Positions 48,764-58,085 of a DNA stretch of 64,000 nucleotides are shown here, piece by piece. The DNA lies in assembly GCF_001417775.1 (NCBI RefSeq), contig NZ_BBZJ01000022.1:62001-126000 (forward strand). The letters are read 5' to 3'. The notes below the pieces were generated by a model. The model did no database searches, had not been told where the DNA came from, and worked only from the letters and a program-made list of their open reading frames with translations. Position 1 is the first letter of the stretch, and every line of letters begins with the position of its first letter. This DNA is from Streptomyces sp. TP-A0356. GTDB lineage: Bacteria; Actinomycetota; Actinomycetes; Streptomycetales; Streptomycetaceae. Both the position numbers and the translations under genes were made by a program.

Positions 48764-49606
48764 TCAGCGCCCGAAGCCGGCCAGCTTGGCGCGCAGCTGC
48801 AGCACCGACTTCGTGTGGATCTGGCTCACCCGGCTCTCGGTCACCCCGAGGACGTTGCCGATCTCGGCGAGCGTGAGCCCCTCGTAGTAGTAGAGCGTGA
48901 CCACGGTCTTCTCCCGATCGGGCAGCGTGTTGATCGCCCGCGCCAGGAACCGCCGCAGCTCCCGGTCCTCGGCCACCTCCACCGGATTGTCGGCCGCGGT
49001 GTCCTCCAGGGTGTCCATGAGGCTGAGCCGATCGCCCCCCTCACCCCCCACGTGCAGCAGCTCCTCCAGGGCCACCACGTTCGCCAGGGACAACTGGCTG
49101 AAGACGGCATGGAGCTCCTCCACACCGATCCCCATCTCCGCCGCCACCTCGCCCTCGGTCGGCGTCCGCCGCAGCCGCGCCTCCAGGGTCGCGTACGCCC
49201 GCTCCACGCTGCGGGCCTTCTGCCGCACCGACCGCGGGATCCAGTCCAGTGCCCGTAGCTCGTCGATCATCGCGCCCCGGATCCGCGTGATCGCGTACGT
49301 CTCGAACTTGGTCTCCCGGTCGATGTCGAACTTCTCGATCGCGTCGATCAGCCCGAAGACCCCCGACGACACGAAGTCCGCCTGCTCCACATTGGCCGGC
49401 AGTCCCACGCTCACCCGCCCCGCCACGTACTTCACCAGCGGCGAGTAGTGCAGGATCAGCTGCTCCCGCAACCGCTCGTCCCCCGTCTCCTTGTACGACC
49501 GCCACAACTCGTCGAGCGTCGAGGGAGCGGGCGGGCGCACGGTGCCGCCGTCACGGGCGGCGGGGGGAAGCGCCGCCCGGTCGGACCCGGAGGTGTGGTG
49601 GGGCAT
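48764..49606 (-). CDS. whiG: RNA polymerase sigma factor WhiG
   Basis: 280-residue flagellar-type sigma factor of the FliA/SigD group, which in Streptomyces starts sporulation of aerial hyphae. Region 2 shows HYSPLVKYVAGRVSVGLPAN then VFGLIDAIEKFDIDRETKFE, and region 4 shows YYYEGLTLAEIGNVLGVTES followed by RVSQIHTKSVLQLRAKL. The ATG at 49606 gives the exact known length of WhiG; the open frame extends to 49747. In S. coelicolor WhiG activates whiH and whiI and is held by the anti-sigma RsiG with c-di-GMP; neither is in this window. Confidence 0.96.
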   Translation of the reverse strand: MPHHTSGSDRAALPPAARDGGTVRPPAPSTLDELWRSYKETGDERLREQLILHYSPLVKYVAGRVSVGLPANVEQADFVSSGVFGLIDAIEKFDIDRETKFETYAITRIRGAMIDELRALDWIPRSVRQKARSVERAYATLEARLRRTPTEGEVAAEMGIGVEELHAVFSQLSLANVVALEELLHVGGEGGDRLSLMDTLEDTAADNPVEVAEDRELRRFLARAINTLPDREKTVVTLYYYEGLTLAEIGNVLGVTESRVSQIHTKSVLQLRAKLAGFGR

Positions 49607-49877
49607 TCGTCGCCTTGTGCCGTTCTGCTGTGAACTGGGGATGCCTGAGTGAGCTGTCGGTCTGATGTCTAGATGCCTGTCTGAGTCGGAATCCTCGTGA
49701 GCGTAGCGTGACTGTGGTGTCGCAGTGTGCGAAGGGCAAGGGATCACCCGTGTGCGAAGGGGCCCGGTGGGGCCCCTGTCGGGGCCACGACCGTAGCCCT
49801 GTGTGATCGCTGGAAAGGGTCAACTGCGGGAATTGCCAAGGCTGTCGGGGGTCGCCCGGACGGCCGAACACGCTCGG

Positions 49878-51038
49878 TCAACATGGACCGGGAACCGGCC
49901 CGACCGAGGTCATTGCCTGGCGTGTCAACTTCCAGCCATCGCCGTGTCGTTCGACGAATCCAAGTGATCGGAGTTCGTACAGTCTCCCGACGGCGTCGTC
50001 CTCGCTCGTCTGCGCTCCGCGCGCGATCTCACCCGCCGACGCCGCTCCCCGGGCGGGCAGAGCCGCCAGAACGCGCCGGGCGGCCGGTTCCAGCAGATCG
50101 CGGGGGAGCACGGGACCCCGCCGGTCCGGTGCCAGTTCGCCCATGTCGCCGACCAGTTCGACGACTTCCGCGGCATCGGTGACCAGCAGGGCTTCCCCGC
50201 GCAGCAGTTCGTGCACGCCTGCGGACAGCCCGCTGGTGGCCGGTCCCGGCACCCCCATGGTGAAGCGGCCGAGCCGCTGCGCCGCACGTGCCGTCACCAG
50301 CGAGCCACTGCGGTAGGCGGCCTCGACGACCACGGTGCCTCGGGTGAGCGCCGCGATGACCCTGTTCCGCACGATGAACCGGCTGGGTGTGGGATGCTCG
50401 CCCGGCGGCAGTTCCCCGACCACGAGCCCCTGCTCGGCGATCCTGCTGATCAACCCGGCGTGGCCGCGCGGATAGGGCCGGTCCACGCCGCAGGCCAGCA
50501 CGGCGACGGTGGCACCGCTCACGCCCAGCGCCCCCCGGTGGGCCGCGCCGTCCACTCCGTAGGCACCGCCCGACACCACGACCCAGCCGCGCTCGGCGAG
50601 CCCGGCGGCGAGCGTGGCCGCCATGTGCGCGCCGTACTCGGTGCAGGCACGTGCGCCCACGACCGCGACCGACCTGAGCGCCCACATCCGCAGACCGGCC
50701 CGCCCACGCACCCAGAGTCCGAGGGGACGGGCGTCCCCGAGGTCGTCGAGCTGGGCGGGCCACTCGGCCGCGCCGGGGGACACGAACCTCACCCCTGCCT
50801 CCCGGGCAGCGGTCAGGTCCCGCGCCGGCTCGGCCCTTCCGGCCCGGGCCCTCAGCCCGGCCCACCGCTTCTCGGACACCCCCGGCAGCCGCGGGCCGCC
50901 CTCCCTCAGCAGGCGGGCCACCTCCTCGGCCCCGCGTTCCCGCACCCAGCGGCCCGCGACCTCGTCCCCGGGCTCGATCACCCGGCTGAGGAAGATCCGG
51001 GCGAGACACTCACCGTCCGGGGTGCCGCCCGCGCTCAT
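49878..51038 (-). CDS. dprA: DNA-processing protein DprA
   Basis: 386-residue DprA/Smf protein, which loads RecA on incoming single strands in transformable bacteria. The Rossmann-like core reads SVAVVGARACTEYGAHMAAT, GWVVVSGGAYGVDGAAHRGA and VIAALTRGTVVVEAAYRSGS. A winged-helix C-terminus (GEIARGAQTSEDDAVGRLYE) is present. ATG 51038 overlaps the stop of the upstream comM-like gene. Conserved in Streptomyces although natural competence is not established. Confidence 0.94.
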   Translation of the reverse strand: MSAGGTPDGECLARIFLSRVIEPGDEVAGRWVRERGAEEVARLLREGGPRLPGVSEKRWAGLRARAGRAEPARDLTAAREAGVRFVSPGAAEWPAQLDDLGDARPLGLWVRGRAGLRMWALRSVAVVGARACTEYGAHMAATLAAGLAERGWVVVSGGAYGVDGAAHRGALGVSGATVAVLACGVDRPYPRGHAGLISRIAEQGLVVGELPPGEHPTPSRFIVRNRVIAALTRGTVVVEAAYRSGSLVTARAAQRLGRFTMGVPGPATSGLSAGVHELLRGEALLVTDAAEVVELVGDMGELAPDRRGPVLPRDLLEPAARRVLAALPARGAASAGEIARGAQTSEDDAVGRLYELRSLGFVERHGDGWKLTRQAMTSVGPVPGPC

Positions 51039-52660
51039 GTCAGCGCCCCGATGGCCATCGGCACTCCCCTCGGCACCCCGGTGCGCAGTTGCAGCGCCAG
51101 GGCGACGTCCGTCGCGTCCGGCCGGTCGTGACCCACGAGATCGGCGACGGTCCAGGCCACCCGCAGCACACGGTCGAGCCCTCGGGCCGTCAGCACGCCC
51201 CGCTCCAGGTTGCGCTCGGCCTCGTCCATCGCGCCGCTCCTGGCATACCAGCGGTTGCGCAGCTCCCGGCCCGGCACTTCGCCGTTGGTCCGCCACGGGG
51301 TGCCCGCCAGGCGCGTGGCCGCCCGCTCCCTGGCCTCGCGCACCCGGTCTGCGACCGTCGCGGTGGACTCGCCCCGTGCGCCGCGCTCGGTGAGTTGCGC
51401 GCGCGTGACCGGATCCACCTCGACGCGTAGATCGACCCGGTCCAGGAGCGGCCCGGAGAGCCGGGCCTGATAGCGGCGGATCGCCGAGGGCGGGCATTCG
51501 CACAGGTTGTCGCGCAGCGAGAATCGGCCGCAGGGACAGGGGTTGGCCGCGAGCACCATCAGGAACCTCGCCGGGAACCGTACGACACCCGCGCTGCGCG
51601 CGATCACGACGTGCCCCGACTCCAGGGGCTGCCGCAGCGCGTCGAGGGCCTGGCTGTTGAACTCGGGCGTCTCATCGAGGAAGAGGACTCCCCGGTGGGA
51701 GAGCGACACTGCGCCGGGACGGGCGATGCCGGGACCGCCGCCGACGAGTGCCTGCATGGTGGCCGAGTGGTGCGGGGCGCAGTAGGGGGCGACATCGATC
51801 AGGGGTTTGCCCGGCGGGAGCAGGCCCGCCACCGAGTGCACCGCCGTCACCTCCAGCGACTCCTGCCTGCCGAGTCTGGGCAGGATGGCGGGGAGTCGCT
51901 CCGCGAGCATCGTCTTCCCGGCGCCGGGCGGTCCTTCCAGGAACAGGTGGTGCCCGCCAGCGGCGGCCACCTCCACCGCCGTGCGCGCCGAGATCTGACC
52001 CACCACGTCCGCGAGGTCGTGGCCCTGGTCGTGCTGCGCGGCGCCGCTGCTGTGCATCCCGGTGGCGGCTCCCGTGCCCGGCACGCGCAGACCGGCGAGG
52101 AGCGGATCCGGACGGCCCTGCTCGTCCGGATCCTCGTCGGGCACGGGTTCGTCGGCGAGGACCGCGATCAGCTGGCGAAGGCTGCGGACGCCCAGCACGG
52201 ACACTCCGGGTACCAGTGAGGCCTCGGCCGCGGCACACTCGGGGACGACCACCTGCTCGTACCCCGCGTCCGCCGCGGCCAGTACCGCCGGCAGGATGCC
52301 GCGGACCGGCCGGACCCGACCGTCCAGACCGAGCTCGCCGATCATCACGATGTCGGCGAGCACCCGGGGATCGATCCGCTCCGAGGCGCCCAGCACCGCA
52401 CATGCGACGGCGAGGTCGAACCCGCTGCCCGCCTTCGGCACGGACGCCGGACTGAGCCCGACCGTGAGCTTCTTCTGCGGCCACTCGCCACCCGAATTGA
52501 CCACCGCCGCCCGCACCCGGTCCCGGCTCTCCGTCAGGCTCTTGTCCGGGAGGCCCACCAGGGTGAAGGCCGCCACCCCCGGTTCCAGGTCCGCCTGGAC
52601 CTCGACCACGACGCCCTCGACGCCGACCAGTGCCACGGAGCACGTACGCGCGAAGCCCAT
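51035..52660 (-). CDS. YifB/ComM family Mg-chelatase-like ATPase
   Basis: 541-residue AAA+ protein of the ComM/YifB family. An N-terminal Lon-protease-like domain (VQADLEPGVAAFTLVGLPDK) is followed by Walker A FLEGPPGAGKTMLAERLPAI and Walker B VLFLDETPEF, with a zinc-type Cys set in NPCPCGRFSLRDNLCECPPS. ComM helps branch migration during transformation in other bacteria. It lies between yraN and dprA, overlapping both by one and four bases, so all three form an operon. Confidence 0.93.
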   Translation of the reverse strand: MGFARTCSVALVGVEGVVVEVQADLEPGVAAFTLVGLPDKSLTESRDRVRAAVVNSGGEWPQKKLTVGLSPASVPKAGSGFDLAVACAVLGASERIDPRVLADIVMIGELGLDGRVRPVRGILPAVLAAADAGYEQVVVPECAAAEASLVPGVSVLGVRSLRQLIAVLADEPVPDEDPDEQGRPDPLLAGLRVPGTGAATGMHSSGAAQHDQGHDLADVVGQISARTAVEVAAAGGHHLFLEGPPGAGKTMLAERLPAILPRLGRQESLEVTAVHSVAGLLPPGKPLIDVAPYCAPHHSATMQALVGGGPGIARPGAVSLSHRGVLFLDETPEFNSQALDALRQPLESGHVVIARSAGVVRFPARFLMVLAANPCPCGRFSLRDNLCECPPSAIRRYQARLSGPLLDRVDLRVEVDPVTRAQLTERGARGESTATVADRVREARERAATRLAGTPWRTNGEVPGRELRNRWYARSGAMDEAERNLERGVLTARGLDRVLRVAWTVADLVGHDRPDATDVALALQLRTGVPRGVPMAIGALT

Positions 52661-53031
52661 CACGCCGCCCCTCGCACGTGCTCGACCGCGGCGGGGCCAC
52701 GCTCGGGCAGGACGACACCGATCACGTCGATCCGCACCCCGCCCGGTGGTGCCCCGCCGTGCGCCTGGATCCAGCGCTCGGCAAGGCCCCGCAGCCGCTC
52801 CGCCTTCACCGGCGTGACGGCGGCCATGGGATGCTCGAAGCCACCGCTCCTGCGGGTCTTCACCTCGCAGACGACCAGGACGTCACCGTCCCTGGCCACG
52901 ATGTCGATCTCGCCGCTCCTGCCGCAGCGCCAGTTGCGCTCCAGGACCGTGATTCCGGCCGCCGTCAGCCGCCGGGCGGCCAGTTCCTCGCCGTACCTGC
53001 CGAGTGCACTGCGTGCCTGGTGTGTGTTCAT
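52660..53031 (-). CDS. YraN family endonuclease-like protein (UPF0102)
   Basis: 123 residues with a restriction-endonuclease-like fold: ALGRYGEELAARRLTAAGIT, then GEIDIVARDGDVLVVCEVKT. The EID and EVK residues match the nuclease core. Start ATG 53031 rather than 53061. First gene of the yraN-comM-dprA operon; role probably in DNA repair or uptake, but unproven. Confidence 0.9.
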   Translation of the reverse strand: MNTHQARSALGRYGEELAARRLTAAGITVLERNWRCGRSGEIDIVARDGDVLVVCEVKTRRSGGFEHPMAAVTPVKAERLRGLAERWIQAHGGAPPGGVRIDVIGVVLPERGPAAVEHVRGAA

Positions 53032-53119
53032 GTGGGCACCACCTCCGGTGCCCACCGTCACGCACCCGCCTCCACGAAGTGGATCTTGGTGGATGACTCA
53101 GCGGTTGTGGATAACTCCG

Positions 53120-53428
53120 TCACCCGCTCGGGAGTTCGAGATCGCTCTTGTTCAACTCCTCGATGTTCACATCCTTGAACGTCAGGACTCGTACCTGCTT
53201 CACGAAACGAGCGGGCCGGTACATGTCCCACACCCAGGCATCCGCCATGGACACCTCGAAGAACACCTCGCCCTGGACCGAGTGCACCTGCATCTCGTAG
53301 TCGTTGGTGAGGTAGAAGCGCCGTTCGGTCTCGATCACGTATTTGAACAGACCGACGACATCGCGGTACTCCCGGTAGAGCTTCAGCTCCATCTCGGTCT
53401 CGTACTTTTCGAGGTCCTCGGCGCTCAT
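53120..53428 (-). CDS. DUF2469 family protein
   Basis: 102-residue conserved actinobacterial protein: MSAEDLEKYETEMELKLYRE then VFFEVSMADAWVWDMYRP. No catalytic motif is recognised. Almost always found next to rnhB or yraN in actinomycetes, from memory. It lies between the Nudix gene and yraN. Confidence 0.9.
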   Translation of the reverse strand: MSAEDLEKYETEMELKLYREYRDVVGLFKYVIETERRFYLTNDYEMQVHSVQGEVFFEVSMADAWVWDMYRPARFVKQVRVLTFKDVNIEELNKSDLELPSG

Positions 53429-53484
53429 GGCATGTTCCCCTTCAGCCGTGCGATCCCCCCATTGTGCGCCAGTCCCGTGAGCCC

Positions 53485-54099
53485 CTAGACGATTTCGGTG
53501 TCGAGGACCTCGGGCCTGGCCGGAGGACCTTCGTCGAGCAGCGTGCGCAGCAGCTCGGCGAGTCTCTTCGGATACACCGTCTCATGCGTCTCGGCCAGTT
53601 CCCCGCACGTCCACCACCGTGCTCCGACGACGCTGCGCTTTTCCAGGTCCGTCAGGCTCGGCGCGGCCATGGCCGTCTGGGCCGTCCGGGCCAGGTAGTA
53701 CCACTCGTCCTGGTCCCAGCGGCGGCCGGCGAACGGAAAGGAGCACCTTCGCCGCCACAGCACCGGGCCCAGCTCGACCTCCGTGACACCGGTCTCCTCG
53801 GCCAGCTCGCGCAGCGCCGCCTGCTCGCGCGTCTCGTCGCCCTCCACACCACCACCGGGCGTGAACCACCAGTCGTCGGCCGGATCGTCCGGCTCATGGC
53901 CGTGCAGCAGCAGGATGCGGTCGCGTGGATCGAGAAGCACCACCCGGGCCACCTTGCGCAGACCGCCCTCGTTCGCGTCCCGCGCACCCCCTTCGCGCCC
54001 GTCGGCCTCCTCGGACTGGTACGCCCCGTGGGAGGCGCAGGACTCGTGCGGCGATGGGGACGGACTCGAGGACGACGGCGTCGGGGCCTCAGCGGGCAC
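53485..54099 (-). CDS. Nudix hydrolase
   Basis: About 204 residues with a complete Nudix box, GGGVEGDETREQAALRELAE followed by ETGV. The N-terminal ~55 residues are Ser/Pro-rich and of unknown role. The start is placed at GTG 54099 inside the end of the signal peptidase gene (11-base overlap); a start nearer residue 50 is possible. Its substrate is not determinable. Conserved downstream of the signal peptidase cluster. Confidence 0.82.
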   Translation of the reverse strand: MPAEAPTPSSSSPSPSPHESCASHGAYQSEEADGREGGARDANEGGLRKVARVVLLDPRDRILLLHGHEPDDPADDWWFTPGGGVEGDETREQAALRELAEETGVTEVELGPVLWRRRCSFPFAGRRWDQDEWYYLARTAQTAMAAPSLTDLEKRSVVGARWWTCGELAETHETVYPKRLAELLRTLLDEGPPARPEVLDTEIV

Positions 54100-54838
54100 C
54101 GGCCGGCTCCGTCCGCCGCACGGCGTTCCCGCGCCCGCGGCCCGCCAGCTTGGCGATGGGACCGTAGGCCCCGCCGCCCAGCACCAGCACCGCACCCGCC
54201 ACGATCGCGCCGACGATCAGCCGCAGCGGTCCGGGCGAGGACAGCGGGCCCAGTGCCTCGAAGCCCGTCGGGCGGGCCAGCATGCCGTTCATCGGCCACA
54301 CCACGGCGTCCACGCGGGCGTCCACCGCGCTGCGCGCCACCGTGCCGCTGAATGCCTCCGTGAGGTGGGCCGAGGAGTCGAGGGAGCCGCTGCGCTCGTC
54401 GCCGAGCAGGAACAGTCGGTCCTTGGGCACCTTGATCGTGGGGATGGTCCTGTACTCCGCGATCTGCCCCTTGGCCAGGTAGGACTCCTGGATCTGCCTG
54501 CCGTTGACGGTCAGCTTGCCGTCGGTGCAGCAGCTCACCGTGTCCCCGCCGACCGCCACCACCCGCTTCACCATGGGCATGCCGCCCCAGGTCTGCTGCC
54601 GGAAGACGACGACGTCGCCGCGCCTGATGTCGGCGGCGTCGACGCGCTGGGCGAGGACCCGGTCACCGGCGACGATGGTGGGCGACATGGACTCCGTCGG
54701 CACGGTGTAGGGCCGGTAGACGATCGCGCCCCAGACGAACCCGCCGAGGAAGAGCACACAGCCGAGGGCCACGGCCAGCCCCGACAGCACGCTGCCGAGC
54801 CGTCCGCGGCCCTCGTCCGTACGACCAGTCCTGCTCAT
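54089..54838 (-). CDS. type I signal peptidase, fourth of cluster (SipZ-like)
   Basis: 249-residue signal peptidase. The N-terminal helix LSGLAVALGCVLFLGGFVW precedes the catalytic Ser in TVPTESMSPTI; the catalytic Lys is in PMVKRVVAVGGD; the LGDERSGSLDSS block completes box E. A C-terminal helix follows, near VGAIVAGAVLVLGG. It removes signal peptides from exported pre-proteins. It lies 78 bases after the third peptidase. Confidence 0.92.
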   Translation of the reverse strand: MSRTGRTDEGRGRLGSVLSGLAVALGCVLFLGGFVWGAIVYRPYTVPTESMSPTIVAGDRVLAQRVDAADIRRGDVVVFRQQTWGGMPMVKRVVAVGGDTVSCCTDGKLTVNGRQIQESYLAKGQIAEYRTIPTIKVPKDRLFLLGDERSGSLDSSAHLTEAFSGTVARSAVDARVDAVVWPMNGMLARPTGFEALGPLSSPGPLRLIVGAIVAGAVLVLGGGAYGPIAKLAGRGRGNAVRRTEPAGAR

Positions 54839-54916
54839 CCCAGTGCTCCCCAGGTCGGAGATTCGACCCCGTGGCCCACGGACGGGCCCGGAAGATCGGC
54901 GATCTGGGACGGCACC

Positions 54917-55876
54917 CTACCCGGCGGTACCGCTGCCAGAAACCCTCGGGCTTGCGGCGGTAGGGCGCGCGGCGAGCCGGCGACGGCGCCACAGCACCAG
55001 CGGCGCCGCCCCCGTAAGACCGAGCGCTGGGGGGACCGTGACGCTCAGCCCCTGGTCGAAGGTGTCCGGGATCGGCAGCGTGTCCCAGCGGGTGGGCGGC
55101 CAGGCGATCACGATGGCGCGGCCCACCACATTGCCCACCGGCACGAAGCCCTGGTCCTTGTCCTGCTGGTGGTAGCGCGAGTCCAGCGAGTTCTGCCGGT
55201 GGTCGCCCATGACCCAGATCCGGTCGGGCGGCACCGTGACCTTGAACTGGCCGCCCTGGTCGTCGACGCTGCACGGAGTGTTGCCGGGGTACACATACGG
55301 CTCGTTGAGCGCGTGGCCGTTGACCTTCAGCGGGCCGGTGCCCTTGCACTCGATGGTGTCGCCGGCGACGCCGATGACCCGCTTGATGAGGTCCTTCTCC
55401 TCGGCGGACGGCATCAGCCCGATCCAGCTCAGGGCCGTCTGCAGGGCGTTCGGGTTGGCGGTGGGCTCGCCTGCCAGCCAGTTGTCCGGGTCGTGGAAGA
55501 CGACGACCTCGCCGCGCGAGGGCTGGGAGCCGAACCACGGGGTCAGCTTGTCGACGAGGACGCGGTCACCCTGCTGGAGGGTGTTCTGCATCGAGTCCGA
55601 GGGGATCGAGAACGCCTGCACCAGGAACGTCTTGATCAGCAGCGCGAGCACCAGCGCGATGCCGATGAGGAGCGGAAGTTCCTTCCAGAAGGAGCGCTGC
55701 TTCTTCGGCGTGGAGGCCTGTCCACTGCCCTCCTGGGTGCCGCCGTCCGGGGAGCCACTCCCGGAGCCGACGTGTTCTGCCGCGGCCGGGGCAGCCGCCT
55801 CGTCGGGTCGCTGCGGCCTCTCTTCGGGACCCTCGTGCCCGGACCGTGCGCCGACCGCCAAATCCCCCACATCCAC
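54917..55876 (-). CDS. type I signal peptidase, third of cluster (SipX-like)
   Basis: 319 residues. A charged Pro/Gly-rich N-terminus precedes the membrane helix LPLLIGIALVLALLIKTFLV. The catalytic Ser is in SIPSDSMQNTL and the Lys in DLIKRVIGVAGD; WVMGDHRQNSLDSRYH matches box E. A second hydrophobic segment lies near the C-terminus. It starts at GTG 55876, which lies in the 3' part of the second peptidase reading frame. Confidence 0.92.
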   Translation of the reverse strand: MDVGDLAVGARSGHEGPEERPQRPDEAAAPAAAEHVGSGSGSPDGGTQEGSGQASTPKKQRSFWKELPLLIGIALVLALLIKTFLVQAFSIPSDSMQNTLQQGDRVLVDKLTPWFGSQPSRGEVVVFHDPDNWLAGEPTANPNALQTALSWIGLMPSAEEKDLIKRVIGVAGDTIECKGTGPLKVNGHALNEPYVYPGNTPCSVDDQGGQFKVTVPPDRIWVMGDHRQNSLDSRYHQQDKDQGFVPVGNVVGRAIVIAWPPTRWDTLPIPDTFDQGLSVTVPPALGLTGAAPLVLWRRRRLAARPTAASPRVSGSGTAG

Positions 55877-56846
55877 TCCTCACTCCGTACCGCCGCCGGC
55901 GCCCCTGTCGACGCAGGCCCACCACTCCCATAACGAGCGGGAGTTCCGCAGGGCTCGGGAGGGGGATCAATCCGTATCGATCCGCGGGGGCCACCCTATG
56001 CGACGGACCGAGCGCGGTGGTCGACCCGCTCGGCACCGACCCGTATGTGTCCGGCTCCTGCAGGCGCGTCCAGTGCCCGATGGGCCAGGCGATGACCATG
56101 GCACGGCCGACGACGGACTTCTCCGAGACGGTACCGCTGAACTCCTCGGTGCGGTGGTAGCGCGAGTCGGCGGAGTTGGCGCGGTGATCACCCATCACCC
56201 ACAGCCGGCCCGGCGGCACGGTCACCGAGAACGAGAAGTCCGAAGGTTTGTTCCCCGGGTGAATGTACGGCTCATTCAGCGGCATGCCGTTGACGGTGAC
56301 GCGTCCTTGCGTGTCACAGCACTTGACGGTGTCTCCGCCGACCGCGACGACCCGCTTGATGAGGTCCTTGTCGTTGTCGGACGGCAGCAGACCGATCCAG
56401 GTGAGCCCCTCCTTGACCTGCTTGACGACGACCGGGTCGTTCTTCTTCGTCGTCTTCTCCCCCGCGAGCCAGTCGCCGGGGTCCTGGAAGACGACGACGT
56501 CGCCGCGCTGCGGCTTGGAGCCGAACCATGGCGTCAGCTTGTCGACGAGGACGCGGTCACCGATCTGGATCGTGTTCTCCATCGACCCGGACGGGATCAC
56601 GAACGCCTGCAGGAGGAAGGTCTTCAGCACCAGCGCTATCAGGACGGCGACGCCGATGAGGAGAGGTATCTCCTTGACCGCGGAGCGCCTCCGCTTGCGC
56701 TTGACCTTGCGCTGGAGCTTGCGCCGTTCGGCGCGGCTGCGTCCGGTGGGGGCACCGGTCGCGGCGCGGCGAGAGCCGGTGGGCAGGAGGTTCTGCGTGA
56801 CGGTGTCGGAGGGGATGCTGCCGCGCGGTTTGCCTCGGTTACCCAT
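55566..56846 (-). CDS. type I signal peptidase, second of cluster (SipY-like), extended frame
   Basis: Signal peptidase with Ser in VIPSGSMENTI, Lys in DLIKRVVAVGGD and WVMGDHRANSADSRYH. The frame runs to 426 residues, about 100 more than its relatives, and the last ~105 overlap the next gene in another frame. A TGA lies three bases before the next gene's GTG but one base out of frame here. A small indel near 55885 or loss of a stop seems likely. Catalytic parts are unaffected. The helix IPLLIGVAVLIALVLKTFLL anchors it. Confidence 0.85.
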   Translation of the reverse strand: MGNRGKPRGSIPSDTVTQNLLPTGSRRAATGAPTGRSRAERRKLQRKVKRKRRRSAVKEIPLLIGVAVLIALVLKTFLLQAFVIPSGSMENTIQIGDRVLVDKLTPWFGSKPQRGDVVVFQDPGDWLAGEKTTKKNDPVVVKQVKEGLTWIGLLPSDNDKDLIKRVVAVGGDTVKCCDTQGRVTVNGMPLNEPYIHPGNKPSDFSFSVTVPPGRLWVMGDHRANSADSRYHRTEEFSGTVSEKSVVGRAMVIAWPIGHWTRLQEPDTYGSVPSGSTTALGPSHRVAPADRYGLIPLPSPAELPLVMGVVGLRRQGRRRRYGVRSGCGGFGGRRTVRARGSRREAAATRRGGCPGRGRTRRLREWLPGRRHPGGQWTGLHAEEAALLLEGTSAPHRHRAGARAADQDVPGAGVLDPLGLDAEHPPAG

Positions 56847-57555
56847 GGTTACCGCCCGCGGCGGGCACGCGCGCGTAGGCGCCGGGACGTGTGAGGTGGC
56901 TCCAGTGCGCGGAGGGCCAGACCACCCAGTCGGCCCTGCCGATCACGGCGCCCACGGGAATCATGCCGCCGCCCGGCGAGCCCAGGTGGTCGCGGGAGTC
57001 GCTGGAGTCACTGCGGTGGTCGCCGAGCACGAAGAGTGCCCCGGCGGGCACGACGACGTCGAAGGGGACATCGGACGGCCTGTTCCCGGGATACAGAAAC
57101 GACGACTCGTCGACCGACCGGCCGTTCACGTCGAGCCTCCCCTTCTTGTCGCAGCAGACAACGTGGTCTCCCCCGACACCTACTACCCGCTTGATGTAGT
57201 CGGCGTTCCCGAAATACCCGGTGCCGTCGAACACGACGACGTCTCCCCGCTGCGGCATCGATCCGAAACGGTACGCCAACTTATTTACGAGCACGCGGTC
57301 CCCAACCCTCAATCCGCGCTCCATCGAACTGCTGGGGATGTCGAACGGCTGCGTCACGAACGTGCCGAGGGCGAGGGCGAACAGCAGACAGACGAGGGCG
57401 GTCAGAGTGATCCGCCCGCCGGGCAGCCACTCGGCGAGCCGGGACACCAACGCGAAGCGCGACCGCCCCTCCGTGCCCGGTGTGTCCGAGGGTTCCTCGG
57501 AGTCGACGGGGTGGGAGGAGCGGTCGCGCTCCGTGTGCTGTGCTTCGGTGTCCAT
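56839..57555 (-). CDS. type I signal peptidase, first of cluster (SipW-like)
   Basis: 238 residues. Membrane helix ITLTALVCLLFALALGTFVT, Ser in DIPSSSMERGL, Lys in DYIKRVVGVGGD, and FVLGDHRSDSSDSRDH. Its last codons overlap the second peptidase start by eight bases. The four-gene cluster follows rplS, as in S. lividans sipWXYZ. Confidence 0.92.
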   Translation of the reverse strand: MDTEAQHTERDRSSHPVDSEEPSDTPGTEGRSRFALVSRLAEWLPGGRITLTALVCLLFALALGTFVTQPFDIPSSSMERGLRVGDRVLVNKLAYRFGSMPQRGDVVVFDGTGYFGNADYIKRVVGVGGDHVVCCDKKGRLDVNGRSVDESSFLYPGNRPSDVPFDVVVPAGALFVLGDHRSDSSDSRDHLGSPGGGMIPVGAVIGRADWVVWPSAHWSHLTRPGAYARVPAAGGNHG

Positions 57556-57600
57556 CGGGGCCAGATGCTATCCGGCCCCGCTCAGAACCCCGGGAAGCGC

Positions 57601-57951
57601 TCAGTTCTCGCGCTTCTCCTTGATCTTCGCCGCCTTGCCGCGCAGGTCGCGCAGGTAGTACAGCTTGGCGCGGCGCACGTCACCACGGGTGACGAGCTCG
57701 ATCTTCTCCACGATCGGGGTGTGCACCGGGAAGGTGCGCTCGACGCCGACGGAGAAGGAGACCTTGCGGACCGTGAAGGTCTCGCGCACGCCGGAACCCT
57801 GACGGCGGATCACCACGCCCTTGAACTGCTGCACACGGGAGCGGTTGCCCTCGATGACGCGGACGTGGACGTTGACGGTGTCGCCCGGGCGGAAGGCCGG
57901 GATGTCGCTGCGCAGCGACGCGGCGTCGACGGTGTCGAGCACGTGAGACAT
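57601..57951 (-). CDS. rplS: 50S ribosomal protein L19
   Basis: 116-residue L19: SDIPAFRPGDTVNVHVRVIE then GVVIRRQGSGVRETFTVRKV and VERTFPVHTP. The ATG at 57951 gives the normal length; the frame extends 9 codons further. It lies between trmD and the signal peptidase genes. Confidence 0.96.
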   Translation of the reverse strand: MSHVLDTVDAASLRSDIPAFRPGDTVNVHVRVIEGNRSRVQQFKGVVIRRQGSGVRETFTVRKVSFSVGVERTFPVHTPIVEKIELVTRGDVRRAKLYYLRDLRGKAAKIKEKREN

Positions 57952-58085
57952 TTCGTCTGCTTTCTTCGCCGATGCCACAGGTCATCGACGGGAGGTAGTT
58001 TCTCGGTAAGAAGCGCTGACCGCATCGGGGCGGGCGTCGTGTCCCCCTGTGGCAGGGGCGCACGCCGGACGCGGACAACAGCGGC

